Below, one piece after another: positions 26,030 through 34,730 of a DNA stretch of 64,000 nucleotides. Below the pieces are notes generated by a model that saw only the letters and a list, made by a program, of their open reading frames with translations, did no database searches and was not told where the DNA came from. The first letter of the stretch is position 1. Each line of letters opens with the position of its first letter. A program made the position numbers and the translations under genes. The DNA is from Leucobacter zeae. GTDB lineage: Bacteria > Actinomycetota > Actinomycetes > Actinomycetales > Microbacteriaceae. The stretch lies in NCBI RefSeq assembly GCF_016758175.1, contig NZ_QYAB01000001.1:1527849-1591848 (forward strand). The letters are read 5' to 3'.

Positions 26030-26916
26030 CCCGAGTGACGACCGTTCCGGGCGCGGCCCCGTCGGGGCCCGCGACGTTCTCCCCGTCCGCGATCGAGCTC
26101 GAGCGGCGGGCGTTCCGCAGCGCCCGCAAGCAGCGCTCGATCCTCGTCAGCCTGGCCAGCACGCTCGTGTTCGCCGCGGTGATCGTCCTCCTCCTCGTCA
26201 ACAGCCCCGGCTGGGGCAAGGTCCGCGAGACGTTCTTCGACCTCGGCGTCGCGGTCGACGCGTTCCCGCGCGTCATCGAGGGGCTCTGGCTCAACATCCA
26301 GGTGCTCGTGATCGCCGCCGTCGGCGTCGCGATCCTGGGCACGCTCCTCGCGGTCGCCCGCACGCTCAAGGGGCCGGTGTTCACGCCGATCCGGCTGCTC
26401 GCGGCGGGCTACACCGACCTGTTCCGCGGCATCCCGGTGCTGCTCGTGCTCTACCTCGTGGGCTTCGGCATCCCCGGCCTCAACCTCGTCGGCAAGATGC
26501 CGGGGCAGTTCTGGGGCACGATCGCGCTCATCCTCTGCTATTCGGCGTACGTCGCCGAGGTGCTGCGCGCCGGCATCGACGCCGTGCATCCGTCGCAGCG
26601 CCTCGCCGCACGGTCGCTCGGGCTGAGCCACGGCAAGACCCTGCGCATCGTCGTGCTGCCCCAGGCCGTGCGCAAGGTGACCCCGGCGCTCATGAACGAC
26701 TTCGTGTCGATGCAGAAGGACGTCGGGCTGATCTCGGTGCTCGGGGCGGTCGACGCCGTGCGCGCCGCGCAGATCGAGGTCGCTTCGGCCTACAACTTCA
26801 CGCCCTACGTGCTCGCCGGCCTGCTCTTCGTGCTGCTGTCGTGGCCGTTCATCCGGCTCACCGACTGGCTGACGGCGCGCGCGCAACGGCGCGAGCAGAT
26901 CGGAGGGGTCGTATGA
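26026..26916 (+). CDS. Amino acid ABC transporter permease (HisM/GlnP family)
   Basis: 296 residues with about five to six membrane helices after a basic N-terminal tail. The EAA loop R-S-L-G-L-S-H-G-K-T-L-R-I-V-V-L-P-Q-A-V binds the ATPase. The first helix and a Q-V-L-V-I motif are typical of the His/Glu/Gln/Arg permease family. GTG at 26026 forms a GTGA overlap with the preceding stop; a second GTG at 26035 is the alternative. Confidence 0.92.
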   Translation: MTRVTTVPGAAPSGPATFSPSAIELERRAFRSARKQRSILVSLASTLVFAAVIVLLLVNSPGWGKVRETFFDLGVAVDAFPRVIEGLWLNIQVLVIAAVGVAILGTLLAVARTLKGPVFTPIRLLAAGYTDLFRGIPVLLVLYLVGFGIPGLNLVGKMPGQFWGTIALILCYSAYVAEVLRAGIDAVHPSQRLAARSLGLSHGKTLRIVVLPQAVRKVTPALMNDFVSMQKDVGLISVLGAVDAVRAAQIEVASAYNFTPYVLAGLLFVLLSWPFIRLTDWLTARAQRREQIGGVV

Positions 26917-27698
26917 CCACGACCGGCCAGCAGACCGCGGCACCCGTGCTCGAGGTACGCGACGTGCACAAGCGCTTCGGCGACCATCCCGTGCTCCGCG
27001 GCATCGACCTCGCCGTCCGGCGTCACGAGGTCGTCGTGCTCATCGGAGCCTCGGGGTCGGGCAAGTCGACGCTGCTCAAGACGATCAACCTGCTCGAGCA
27101 GGTCGACGACGGGCAGATCCTGCTCACCGGATCCGACGGCGCGATCGAGGACATCACCGATCCTCGGGCCGACGCGGACCGCGTGCGCGCGCGCATCGGG
27201 GTCGTCTTCCAGCACTACAACCTGTTCCCGCACATGAGCGTGATCGACAACGTCACGCTCGCGGCGCGGCGGGTGTTCGGCACGCCCCGGGCCGAGGCCG
27301 AGCGGCGCGGGATGGAGCTGCTCACCCGCATCGGCCTCGCCGACAAGGCCCGGGAGTACCCGGACCGGCTCTCGGGCGGCCAGCAGCAGCGCGTCGCGAT
27401 CGCGCGCGCCGTCGCGACGGATCCGGAGCTGCTGCTGCTCGACGAGATCACGAGCGCGCTCGACCCGCAGCTGGTCGGGGAGGTGCTCGACCTGGTGCGC
27501 GAGCTCAAGGCGACGGGTTCGACGATCGTGATGGCCACCCACGAGATGTCGTTCGCCCGGCGGGTGGCGGACCGGGTGGTCTACCTCAAGGACGGCGTGA
27601 TCGTGGAGTCGGGCCCGCCCGAGCAGATCTTCGAGCGGCCCGAGCGCGAGGAGACGCGGGAGTTCCTCGCGCGGCTGAGCGACCCCTTCTCCGCCTGA
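26913..27698 (+). CDS. Amino acid ABC transporter ATP-binding protein
   Basis: 261 residues. Walker A GASGSGKST, Q-loop V-F-Q-H-Y-N-L-F-P-H, signature L-S-G-G-Q-Q-Q-R, Walker B L-L-L-L-D-E and H-loop A-T-H-E-M are all intact, as in GlnQ-type ATPases. A small insertion (S-D-G-A-I-E-D-I-T-D-P-R-A-D) lies between the A and Q motifs. ATG overlaps the permease stop as ATGA. It completes a three-gene importer: binding protein, permease, ATPase. Confidence 0.95.
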   Translation: MTTTGQQTAAPVLEVRDVHKRFGDHPVLRGIDLAVRRHEVVVLIGASGSGKSTLLKTINLLEQVDDGQILLTGSDGAIEDITDPRADADRVRARIGVVFQHYNLFPHMSVIDNVTLAARRVFGTPRAEAERRGMELLTRIGLADKAREYPDRLSGGQQQRVAIARAVATDPELLLLDEITSALDPQLVGEVLDLVRELKATGSTIVMATHEMSFARRVADRVVYLKDGVIVESGPPEQIFERPEREETREFLARLSDPFSA

Positions 27699-27778
27699 GC
27701 GGCGCGACGCAATCGTCCGACCCGTCCGCGCACAGCGCACACCGGCGGGTCGGGGATGCGCGCTGGCGCGATTCTCGG

Positions 27779-27784
27779 TAAGGT
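27779..27784 (+). promoter_or_regulatory. -10 box of the DHA2 exporter gene
   Basis: TAAGGT, nine bases before the ATG at 27794, giving a leader of at most a few bases. Confidence 0.4.
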
Positions 27785-27793
27785 GGATCCCTT

Positions 27794-29263
27794 ATGTCTG
27801 CGACCCCCGACAATCACACCGACTCCATCCCCGTGCCCCGGACCCCCGCCGCCATCGATCCCGCAGGCATGCGGGTGATCTGGCTGCTGCTCATCGCCGC
27901 CTTCGTGGCGATCCTCAACGAGACGACGATGGCGATCGCGATCCCCGAGCTCAACAAGTCGCTCGGGATCCCGCCGGAGCTCGGTCAGTGGCTCACGAGC
28001 GCCTTCATGCTCGCCATGGCCGTCGTGATCCCGACCACCGGCTTCCTGCTGCAGCGGTTCACGACGCGGCAGGTGTTCCTCGCCGCGATCGGCTCCTTCG
28101 TGCTCGGCACCGCGATCTGCCTCGTCGCGCCGGGGTTCGTGATGCTGCTCGTCGGCCGCGTCGTGCAGGCGGCGGGCACCGGCGTGATGATGCCGCTGCT
28201 CATGACGACGATGATGAACGTCGTCCCCGCGCATTCGCGCGGCCGCATGATGGGCCGCGTCGGACTGGTGATCAGCCTCGCACCGGCCCTCGGCCCGACC
28301 CTCTCCGGCGTCGTGCTGGACTCGCTCGGGTGGCGCTGGATCTTCGGGATCATCCTCCCCATCGCCGTCATCGCGATGCTCCTCGGCGCGAAATGGATGA
28401 CGAACCTGGGCGAGACCAGGCAGGCGCCCATCGACGTGCTCTCGATCGTGCTCTCGGCGCTCGCATTCGGCGGCATCGTCTTCGGCCTGAGCCAGCTCGG
28501 TGCGCACGGCGCCCCGGTCGGCGGGATCCCGCCCGCCGTCGTCATCGCGGTCGGCGTGGCGTTCCTCGCGCTGTTCGTGTGGCGTCAGCTCGTGCTGCAG
28601 CGGGTCGAGGACGCGCTGCTCGACCTGCGGGTGTTCCGCTCGCGGAACTACGTCGTCGCGGTCGTGATCATGGCGATCGTCGCGCTGTCGATGTTCGGCA
28701 CCTTCACGCTGCTGCCGCTGTACCTGCAGGACGTCGCCGGCCTCGATCCGACCCAGGCGGGGCTCGTGCTGCTTCCCGGATCGGTGCTCATGGGGCTGCT
28801 CGGACCGATCATGGGGCGCATCTACGACGCGCGCGGGCCGAAGACGCTGCTGCTGCCGGGCACGATCCTCATCTCGGGAGCCATGCTCGTGTACTCGACG
28901 GTCGGCACCCACACGCCGATGCTGTTCCTCATGTTCGTGCAGATCGCGATGTCCGTCGGTCTCGCGGCCTCGTTCACGCCGCTGTTCACCGCCTCGCTCG
29001 GCTCGCTCGACCGCTCGCTGTACTCGCACGGTTCGGCCGTGCTGAACACGCTGCAGCAGGTCGCCGGCGCCGCGGGCACCGCCGTGCTCATCTCGATCTA
29101 TTCGTCGTACCTCCACGCCGGGGAGGCCGCGGGGCTCTCGACGGCGGACGCGGGCGAGCCCGGCACCCACGCGGCGTTCCTCGTCGCCGGGTGCATCGCG
29201 ATCGTGCCGATCGTGCTCGCCCTCTTCATCAAGAAGCCCGAGGAGGAGCCCGCGGCGCACTGA
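27794..29263 (+). CDS. MFS multidrug exporter, DHA2 (EmrB/QacA) family
   Basis: 489 residues with about fourteen membrane helices, the DHA2 layout. Motif D1-like L-N-E-T-T-M-A-I-A-I-P-E-L near helix 1, and motif C L-A-P-A-L-G-P-T-L-S-G in helix 5, mark it as a drug/H+ antiporter. The substrate is unknown. It is convergent with a LysR regulator, so not its direct divergent target. No membrane-fusion partner is present, as usual in Gram-positives. Confidence 0.92.
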   Translation: MSATPDNHTDSIPVPRTPAAIDPAGMRVIWLLLIAAFVAILNETTMAIAIPELNKSLGIPPELGQWLTSAFMLAMAVVIPTTGFLLQRFTTRQVFLAAIGSFVLGTAICLVAPGFVMLLVGRVVQAAGTGVMMPLLMTTMMNVVPAHSRGRMMGRVGLVISLAPALGPTLSGVVLDSLGWRWIFGIILPIAVIAMLLGAKWMTNLGETRQAPIDVLSIVLSALAFGGIVFGLSQLGAHGAPVGGIPPAVVIAVGVAFLALFVWRQLVLQRVEDALLDLRVFRSRNYVVAVVIMAIVALSMFGTFTLLPLYLQDVAGLDPTQAGLVLLPGSVLMGLLGPIMGRIYDARGPKTLLLPGTILISGAMLVYSTVGTHTPMLFLMFVQIAMSVGLAASFTPLFTASLGSLDRSLYSHGSAVLNTLQQVAGAAGTAVLISIYSSYLHAGEAAGLSTADAGEPGTHAAFLVAGCIAIVPIVLALFIKKPEEEPAAH

Positions 29264-29310
29264 GCGCAGGGGCTGCGGTGCGCCGCCGCCCCGGGGCACC
29301 GGAGGGACGG

Positions 29311-30225
29311 TCAGTCGAGCGCGGCGATCGACCGGCGCACCGCCTCAGCGAGCTGCCGCACGGCGGCGGAGGGCCCTCCGGGGCCCGCCGGCGCCGCCAG
29401 GATCAGCTCGCGCGTGAACCGCGCGTCGTCGATGGGGCGCAGAACGACGCCGTCGGGAGCGGTGGCGCCGACGAGGCTCGGCACGATGCCGACCGCCATG
29501 CCCGCAGCGATGAGGCCGAGCACGACCGAGTAGTCGTCGGTGCGGATCGCGACGTCGAGCTGGGTGCCCTCGGCGCGGAAGAGCTCGCGCACGAGGTCGT
29601 CGAGGGTATCGCCCGGCGTGGATCCCATGACCCACTTCTCAGAGCTGAGCGCGAGCAGGGACTCCCGGTCGAACCGCTCCGATCGGGCTGCCGGGTGGTG
29701 GGCGGGGAGCGCCAGGAGCATCGGGTCGGTGAAGAGGTGCGTCGTATGCACGCCGGCGCGGAAGGGGAGCTCGTAGCTTCCGGCCGCGTAGACGAGCGCC
29801 GCGTCGAGGGTGTGCTGATTGACGCCCGTGATGAGCGGCGCGATCTCCTCGAGCGAGGCGTCGAGCTCGATCCCGAGCTCCGCGACACGCATCGAGATCC
29901 CGGGCAGCAGGCGTGCCGCGGCCGTCGGGAACGTCCCGAAGCGCAGCCGGATCCTGCCGAGCTGCGCCAGCTCGCGCACGTCCGTCAGCGCGCGATCCGC
30001 GAGGCTCAGGATCTCTTCGCCGCGCTCGAGCATGAGCATCCCCGCGGTCGTGAGGCGGCTGCCGCGCGTGCTCCGGATCGTGAGGTCGGAGCCGACGAGG
30101 CGATCGAGGTTGCGGAGGTGGTAGTCGACGGTCGGCTGACTCCAGCCGAGGCGGGCCGCGGCCCGGGCGACGGACCCCTCGGCGGCGACGGCGCTGAGCG
30201 CTTGCAGCTGACGCAGGTCGATCAT
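29311..30225 (-). CDS. LysR-family transcriptional regulator
   Basis: 304 residues. The N-terminal winged helix (I-D-L-R-Q-L-Q-A-L-S-A-V-A-A-E-G-S onward) is followed by the LysR substrate domain. It is divergent from the PLP decarboxylase gene at 30349, the usual layout for a LysR regulator and its target; the 123-base gap contains an AT-rich A-T-A-C-A-G-T-A-T-A-T-G-G stretch (about 30281-30293) that could hold its site. The start at 30225 aligns with the family N-terminus; 30279 is a longer alternative. Confidence 0.9.
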   Translation of the reverse strand: MIDLRQLQALSAVAAEGSVARAAARLGWSQPTVDYHLRNLDRLVGSDLTIRSTRGSRLTTAGMLMLERGEEILSLADRALTDVRELAQLGRIRLRFGTFPTAAARLLPGISMRVAELGIELDASLEEIAPLITGVNQHTLDAALVYAAGSYELPFRAGVHTTHLFTDPMLLALPAHHPAARSERFDRESLLALSSEKWVMGSTPGDTLDDLVRELFRAEGTQLDVAIRTDDYSVVLGLIAAGMAVGIVPSLVGATAPDGVVLRPIDDARFTRELILAAPAGPGGPSAAVRQLAEAVRRSIAALD

Positions 30226-30348
30226 CGGTACCCCCAAATGTCCTGGATCGACTCCGGGAACCCGGGCCGCTCGGATCAATACAGTATATGGTCCACGGGA
30301 GAGTTTTCAGGGGTTCTGCCGGGGTGCGATCCCGGCCACGCTGAAAGG

Positions 30349-31971
30349 ATGCTGCACGACAACACCCCGATGACGCACCCGGCGACGACCCCTCGCGCCG
30401 ACGACGGGTTCGCACCGCTCTCCGACGTGTCCGCCGCCCCGGGCGACGCCGCTCCCGCGGCCGCGTTCGCCGCGCGCTTCTCTGAGGATCAAGCGTCGGC
30501 CCCCTACGTCCGAGCGGTCGAGCGGTTTGCGGATTCGAGCCCCGAATCGTTCATGGTGCCGGGTCACGGCAACGACCCGGCGAACGGTGCGGAGCACCTC
30601 GCCGAGATCTTCGGCGAGCGTCTGCCCCGCATGGACGTGCCGCTCATGATCGAGGGGATCGACCTCGGCGACGATTCGCCGCTCGTGCAGGCCCAGCGGC
30701 TCGCCGCCGAGGCCTGGGGCGCCAAGCGCACCTGGTTCCTCACCAACGGGGCCTCCCAGGCGAATCGCACCGCGGCCATCGCGGTGCGCGGACTGGGGGA
30801 GCGCGTGCTGATCCAGCGCAGCATGCACTCGAGCTTCACCGACGGCGTGCTGCTGTCGGGCATGGTCCCGTCGTTCGTGCTGCCGTCGATCGACGAACGG
30901 AACGGGATCGCGCACGGCCTGACCCCCGAGGCGCTCGACGCGGCCCTGACGCGAGAGGCCGAGGCCGGACGCGCGGTGTCGAGCGTGTACGCGGTCTCGC
31001 CGAGCTACTTCGGGTCGACCGCAGACGTCGCCGGCCTCGCACGTGTCGCCCACGCCCACGATGCCGCGCTCATCGTCGACGGCGCCTGGGGCGCGCACTT
31101 CGGGTTCCACCCCGACCTGCCCGAGTCGCCGGTGCGCCAGGGGGCCGACCTCGTGGTGTCGAGCACGCACAAGCTGGCCGGATCGCTGACGCAGTCCGCG
31201 ATGCTCCACCTCGGCCACGGCCCGTTCGCCGAGCGGCTCGAATCGCTCGTCGCGCGCGCCTACTCCATGACCTCGTCCACGTCGACGAGCGGGATCCTCC
31301 TGGCCTCGCTCGACGCCGCCCGTCGCGCCCTCGTGGCCGGCACCGACCGCATCGGCGCCGCGCTCGAGGCAGCGGTCGAACTGCGCGAGCGGCTGCGCGC
31401 GGACGCGCGGTTCTCCATCATCAGCGACGACTTCGACGCCTACCCCGACATCGTCGCGACGGATCTGCTGCGCGTGCCGATCGACGTCTCGGCGACGGGC
31501 CGGAGCGGGCACTGGTTCCGGGGACGGATGATCCACGAGCACGACGTGTACCTCGAGATGTCGACCGCGACGAGCGTCGTCGCGGTGATCGGTGCGCTCC
31601 GCGATCCCGACATCGAACGCTTCATCGCGGCGCTCATGCGCGTCGCCGACGAGGCCGCGATCGATTCCGGGGCGAGCGATGCGGGCGTCGGCGCAGCGTT
31701 CCCCTCGCTGCCCGCGCCGGGCGAGCTCCGCATGCTGCCCCAGGAGGCGTACTTCGCTGCGAGCGAGGTCGTGCCCGCGAGCGAGGCCGTCGGACGCATC
31801 ACCGCTGACACGCTCGCGGCGTACCCGCCGGGGATCCCCAACCTCGTGCCGGGAGAGGTGATCACCGCGGAGACCGCTGCCTTCCTGCGTGCTGTCGCTG
31901 CGTCGCCGACGGGGTACGTCCGCGGCGCGGTCGACGCCGAGGTCTCGAGCTTCCGGGTGGTCGCAGAATAG
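30349..31971 (+). CDS. Orn/Lys/Arg decarboxylase-family PLP enzyme
   Basis: 540 residues, fold-type I. The PLP lysine is K275 in S-S-T-H-K-L-A-G, with the phosphate-contact T-N-G-A-S-Q-A-N and D-G-A-W-G-A-H motifs upstream and the C-terminal P-G-x-P domain (Y-P-P-G-I-P-N-L-V-P-G-E). It decarboxylates a basic amino acid to a polyamine precursor or, in related forms, helps acid resistance; the exact substrate is open. The divergent LysR gene probably regulates it. ATG 30349 abuts AAAGG directly; ATG 30370 is another option. Confidence 0.88.
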   Translation: MLHDNTPMTHPATTPRADDGFAPLSDVSAAPGDAAPAAAFAARFSEDQASAPYVRAVERFADSSPESFMVPGHGNDPANGAEHLAEIFGERLPRMDVPLMIEGIDLGDDSPLVQAQRLAAEAWGAKRTWFLTNGASQANRTAAIAVRGLGERVLIQRSMHSSFTDGVLLSGMVPSFVLPSIDERNGIAHGLTPEALDAALTREAEAGRAVSSVYAVSPSYFGSTADVAGLARVAHAHDAALIVDGAWGAHFGFHPDLPESPVRQGADLVVSSTHKLAGSLTQSAMLHLGHGPFAERLESLVARAYSMTSSTSTSGILLASLDAARRALVAGTDRIGAALEAAVELRERLRADARFSIISDDFDAYPDIVATDLLRVPIDVSATGRSGHWFRGRMIHEHDVYLEMSTATSVVAVIGALRDPDIERFIAALMRVADEAAIDSGASDAGVGAAFPSLPAPGELRMLPQEAYFAASEVVPASEAVGRITADTLAAYPPGIPNLVPGEVITAETAAFLRAVAASPTGYVRGAVDAEVSSFRVVAE

Positions 31972-32005
31972 CGCCGGGCTGCGGCCCGGCCGCCGCCCGG
32001 CGCAT

Positions 32006-32051
32006 ACGACGAAGGGCCGCCGATCCCCGGGGATCGGCGGCCCTTCGTCGT
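32006..32051. terminator. Perfect 46-base palindrome between convergent genes
   Basis: Arms 32006-32028 and 32029-32051 are exact complements (23 bp, effectively a tight loop at cccc/gggg). It lies between the decarboxylase stop and the end of the small leftward gene, so it probably terminates both. Confidence 0.75.
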
Positions 32052-32061
32052 GTCTCGGAGC

Positions 32062-32286
32062 CTACTTCTTCTCGAACAGGTTTCCGATGAGGGTCGAGCC
32101 GATGAGCACGACCGCGAGCAGGATGACGCCGACGATCGAGATCGCGACGATGTCGACCGGATTGCCGGCGGACGAGAACATCGACGCGCCGTGATCCTCG
32201 TCGCCGTGCGCGAGCGCAGGGGTCGCGACGAAGAGCGACGCGAGCACGACGGTGATGGCGGTGGCGATGCGGGTGCGAATCTTCAC
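32062..32286 (-). CDS. Small exported or membrane protein with a His/acid cluster
   Basis: 74 residues. A signal-peptide-like N-terminus (K-I-R-T-R start, hydrophobic core, A-L-A cleavage site near 26) is followed by H-G-D-E-D-H-G and then a second hydrophobic helix near 47-68 ending in F-E-K-K. The acidic/histidine cluster would face outside and could bind metal, which is inference. No family recognised. GTG at 32286 has AGGAG about seven bases upstream. It is divergent from the DUF885 gene. Confidence 0.72.
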   Translation of the reverse strand: MKIRTRIATAITVVLASLFVATPALAHGDEDHGASMFSSAGNPVDIVAISIVGVILLAVVLIGSTLIGNLFEKK

Positions 32287-32394
32287 GGTGTCTCCTGTGG
32301 ATGTCAGTGCGGCGCCGGGGCCGAATCGGCCCTGGAGCGGATGGCGCGCGGGCAGACCGCGCGCCGGTTCGCCCCCATCCTATCCCGGATCGGA

Positions 32395-32430
32395 CCGTAT
32401 GGCGCGCCGTGGTGACGGTGCGCCATACGG
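32395..32430. repeat. Inverted repeat with CCGTATGGCG core upstream of the DUF885 gene
   Basis: ccgtatggcgcgccgt (32395-32410) pairs with 32415-32430 (16 bp, one G-T pair, loop ggtg). It lies between divergent genes, so it is not a terminator for either. The word ACCGTATGGCG occurs again in the hairpin at 34642-34703. Confidence 0.6.
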
Positions 32431-32463
32431 CCCGTCCTCACCGCGCGTCGACGCGGAGCGCAA

Positions 32464-32469
32464 TAGGCT
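32464..32469 (+). promoter_or_regulatory. -10 box of the DUF885-ychJ operon, leaderless
   Basis: TAGGCT, six bases before the ATG at 32476. Confidence 0.6.
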
Positions 32470-32475
32470 ACCAGC

Positions 32476-34182
32476 ATGGATACGACGCGACAGCAGACCG
32501 CCATCGACCGGATCGCGGAGGGCTGGGTGGACGCCCTCGCCGAACTCGATCCCACGGTCGCGACCTACATCGGGCGCGAGAGCGACCGGCTGCCGGACTA
32601 CTCGCCGGAGGGCGCGGAGGCGATCGCGGCGAAGCAGCGCGGCGTGCTCGCGGAACTCGTGGCCTCCCGGCCCGAGGACGAGGTCGACGCCGTGACCCGG
32701 GCCGACCTCTCCGCCGGGATCCGGCTCGCGCTCGCCCAGCACGACGCGGCGGAACCGCTGCGCGACGTGAACGTCATCGAGTCGCCGCCTCAGATCGTGC
32801 GCGACGTCTTCGATCTGATGCCGACGGATTCCGACGCCGACTGGGAGCGCATCGCGCATCGATTGCGCGCCGTTCCCGAGACGCTCCGCGGGTACTGCGC
32901 GTCGCTCGCCGAAGGCGCCGACCGCGGCCTCGCCCCCGCGATCCGGCAGGTCAAGGAGGTGGCCGCGCAGTCGCGGCGCACCGCGGGGTCGCCCGAGGCG
33001 CCCGGCTTCTTCGGGCGTCTGGCGGCCTCCGCGGAGGGGGTGGCGCCCGCGCTCGCGCTCGATATCGCCGCAGCGGCGGCAGCGGCCTCGACGGCCTACC
33101 AGGAGCTCGCCGTGTTCCTCGAGACCGAGGTCGCGCCCCGCGCCGCGTCCGACGACGCGTTCGGGCGGGATCGGTACGCCCTCGCATCCGAGGCCTTCCT
33201 GGGCGCCTCCGTGGATCTCGACGAGACCTACGAGTGGGGGCTCGACGAGCTCGCGCGGATGCGCGACGAGCAGGAGCGCATCGCGGCCGAGATCCTCGGG
33301 GTCGCGGTCGACGGCGCGTCCTCCCGGGAAGGGCTCGTCGCCGAGGCCGTGGCGAAGCTCGACCGCGATCCGTCGCGCAAGCTCCACGGCACCGAGGCGC
33401 TGCGGCGCTGGATGCAGGAGACGAGCGATCGGGCGGTCGCCGAGCTCGCCGAGACGCAGTTCGACATCCCCGAGCAGATCCGCGCCCTGGAGTGCCGCAT
33501 CGCCCCCACGCAGGAGGGCGGGATCTACTACACGGGGCCGAGCGACGACTTCACGCGCCCCGGACGCATGTGGTGGTCGGTGCCGGAGGGCGTCACCGAG
33601 TTCGACACCTGGCGCGAACTCACGACCGTCTATCACGAGGGAGTTCCGGGCCATCACCTCCAGATCGGCCAGGCCGTCGTCAACCGCGGCACCCTCAACG
33701 AGTGGCGCAGGCAGCTCGCCGGTACCTCGGGGCACGCCGAGGGGTGGGCGCTCTACGCCGAGCGGCTCATGGAGCAGCTCGGATACCTCGACGACCCCGC
33801 CGACCGGCTCGGCATGCTCGACGGGCAGCGCATGCGCGCGGCCCGCGTGGTGCTCGACATCGGCGTGCACCTGGGCAAGCCGCGCCCGGACGGGACGGGT
33901 GTCTGGGACGGAGACTACGCGTTCGGGTTCCTGCGCGAGAACGTCAACATGAACGATCCGTTCGTGCGGTTCGAGGTGCTGCGCTACCTGGGCTGGGCCG
34001 GCCAGGCGCCCGCCTACAAGGTGGGACAGCGCATCTGGGAGGACCTGCGCGACGAGTCGGCCGCGCGCGCCGCGGCGGAGGGGCGCGAGTTCGACATCAG
34101 GGGCTTCCACCGCGATGCGCTCGCGCTCGGCGGGGTCAGGCTCGACACGCTGCAGGCGGTGCTGCGCGGCGAGCTCGCGTGA
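32476..34182 (+). CDS. DUF885-family metallopeptidase-like protein
   Basis: 568 residues, the usual size for DUF885. The motif H-E-G-V-P-G-H-H (His387, Glu388) matches the family HExxPGHH zinc-binding site, with a downstream glutamate in S-G-H-A-E-G-W-A-L-Y-A-E as likely third ligand. Members are probably carboxypeptidase-like zinc enzymes, but substrates are mostly unknown. No signal peptide, so cytoplasmic. It is co-transcribed with ychJ through a GTGA overlap. Confidence 0.9.
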   Translation: MDTTRQQTAIDRIAEGWVDALAELDPTVATYIGRESDRLPDYSPEGAEAIAAKQRGVLAELVASRPEDEVDAVTRADLSAGIRLALAQHDAAEPLRDVNVIESPPQIVRDVFDLMPTDSDADWERIAHRLRAVPETLRGYCASLAEGADRGLAPAIRQVKEVAAQSRRTAGSPEAPGFFGRLAASAEGVAPALALDIAAAAAAASTAYQELAVFLETEVAPRAASDDAFGRDRYALASEAFLGASVDLDETYEWGLDELARMRDEQERIAAEILGVAVDGASSREGLVAEAVAKLDRDPSRKLHGTEALRRWMQETSDRAVAELAETQFDIPEQIRALECRIAPTQEGGIYYTGPSDDFTRPGRMWWSVPEGVTEFDTWRELTTVYHEGVPGHHLQIGQAVVNRGTLNEWRRQLAGTSGHAEGWALYAERLMEQLGYLDDPADRLGMLDGQRMRAARVVLDIGVHLGKPRPDGTGVWDGDYAFGFLRENVNMNDPFVRFEVLRYLGWAGQAPAYKVGQRIWEDLRDESAARAAAEGREFDIRGFHRDALALGGVRLDTLQAVLRGELA

Positions 34183-34589
34183 GCGCGTCCTCCGACGTGC
34201 GGATCGGCGCCGATGCGCCCTGCCCGTGCGGCGGCGGCGCGTACGGCTCGTGCTGCGGACCGTTTCACGCGGGAGCGCCCGCGCCGACCGCAGAACGGCT
34301 CATGCGTTCGCGCTTCAGCGCGTTCGCGCTCGGGATGGACGCGTACCTCGTGACGACGTGGGCCGAGGAGACGCGTCCGCCCGGCCTCGACACGTCGGAC
34401 GACGGAATCGAATGGCGCCGACTGCTCATCAGGGACACGAGCGCCGGAGGCCCGGACGACGCGACCGGCGTCGTCGCGTTCACCGCCATCGCCCGGGGGC
34501 AGGAGGGCCGCATCGAGCTGCGCGAGCGCAGCCGCTTCGCGCGCGACGCGAGTGGGCGCTGGGTCTACGTCGACGGATTCGAGGACTGA
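34179..34589 (+). CDS. YchJ-family SEC-C/NTF2-like protein (UPF0225)
   Basis: 136 residues. An N-terminal SEC-C-type zinc motif with C15, C17, C25 and C26 (P-C-P-C-G ... S-C-C-G) is followed by the R-L-M-R-S-R-F-S-A-F segment and an NTF2-like domain, the YchJ arrangement. The function is not established. The GTG start overlaps the DUF885 stop by four bases, so it is translationally coupled. Confidence 0.88.
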   Translation: MSASSDVRIGADAPCPCGGGAYGSCCGPFHAGAPAPTAERLMRSRFSAFALGMDAYLVTTWAEETRPPGLDTSDDGIEWRRLLIRDTSAGGPDDATGVVAFTAIARGQEGRIELRERSRFARDASGRWVYVDGFED

Positions 34590-34641
34590 CCCGAGCCCCG
34601 ATCCCGGCCGCCTCCTGCGGGTCGACCGTCCGGCGAGCCGA

Positions 34642-34703
34642 CTGGGATCGGCGAACCGTATGGCGTTCCGGGGCGCGAGCGGCATACGGTTCGCCGATCC
34701 CAG
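34642..34703. terminator. 21-bp inverted repeat between ychJ and the leftward secreted-protein gene
   Basis: ctgggatcggcgaaccgta plus tg (34642-34662) pairs perfectly with 34683-34703; loop of 20 bases. It lies between convergent genes and can act as a bidirectional terminator. It shares ACCGTATGGCG with 32394-32404. Confidence 0.65.
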
Positions 34704-34730
34704 ATGATTCGACGCCGGGCCGCCGGCCCC

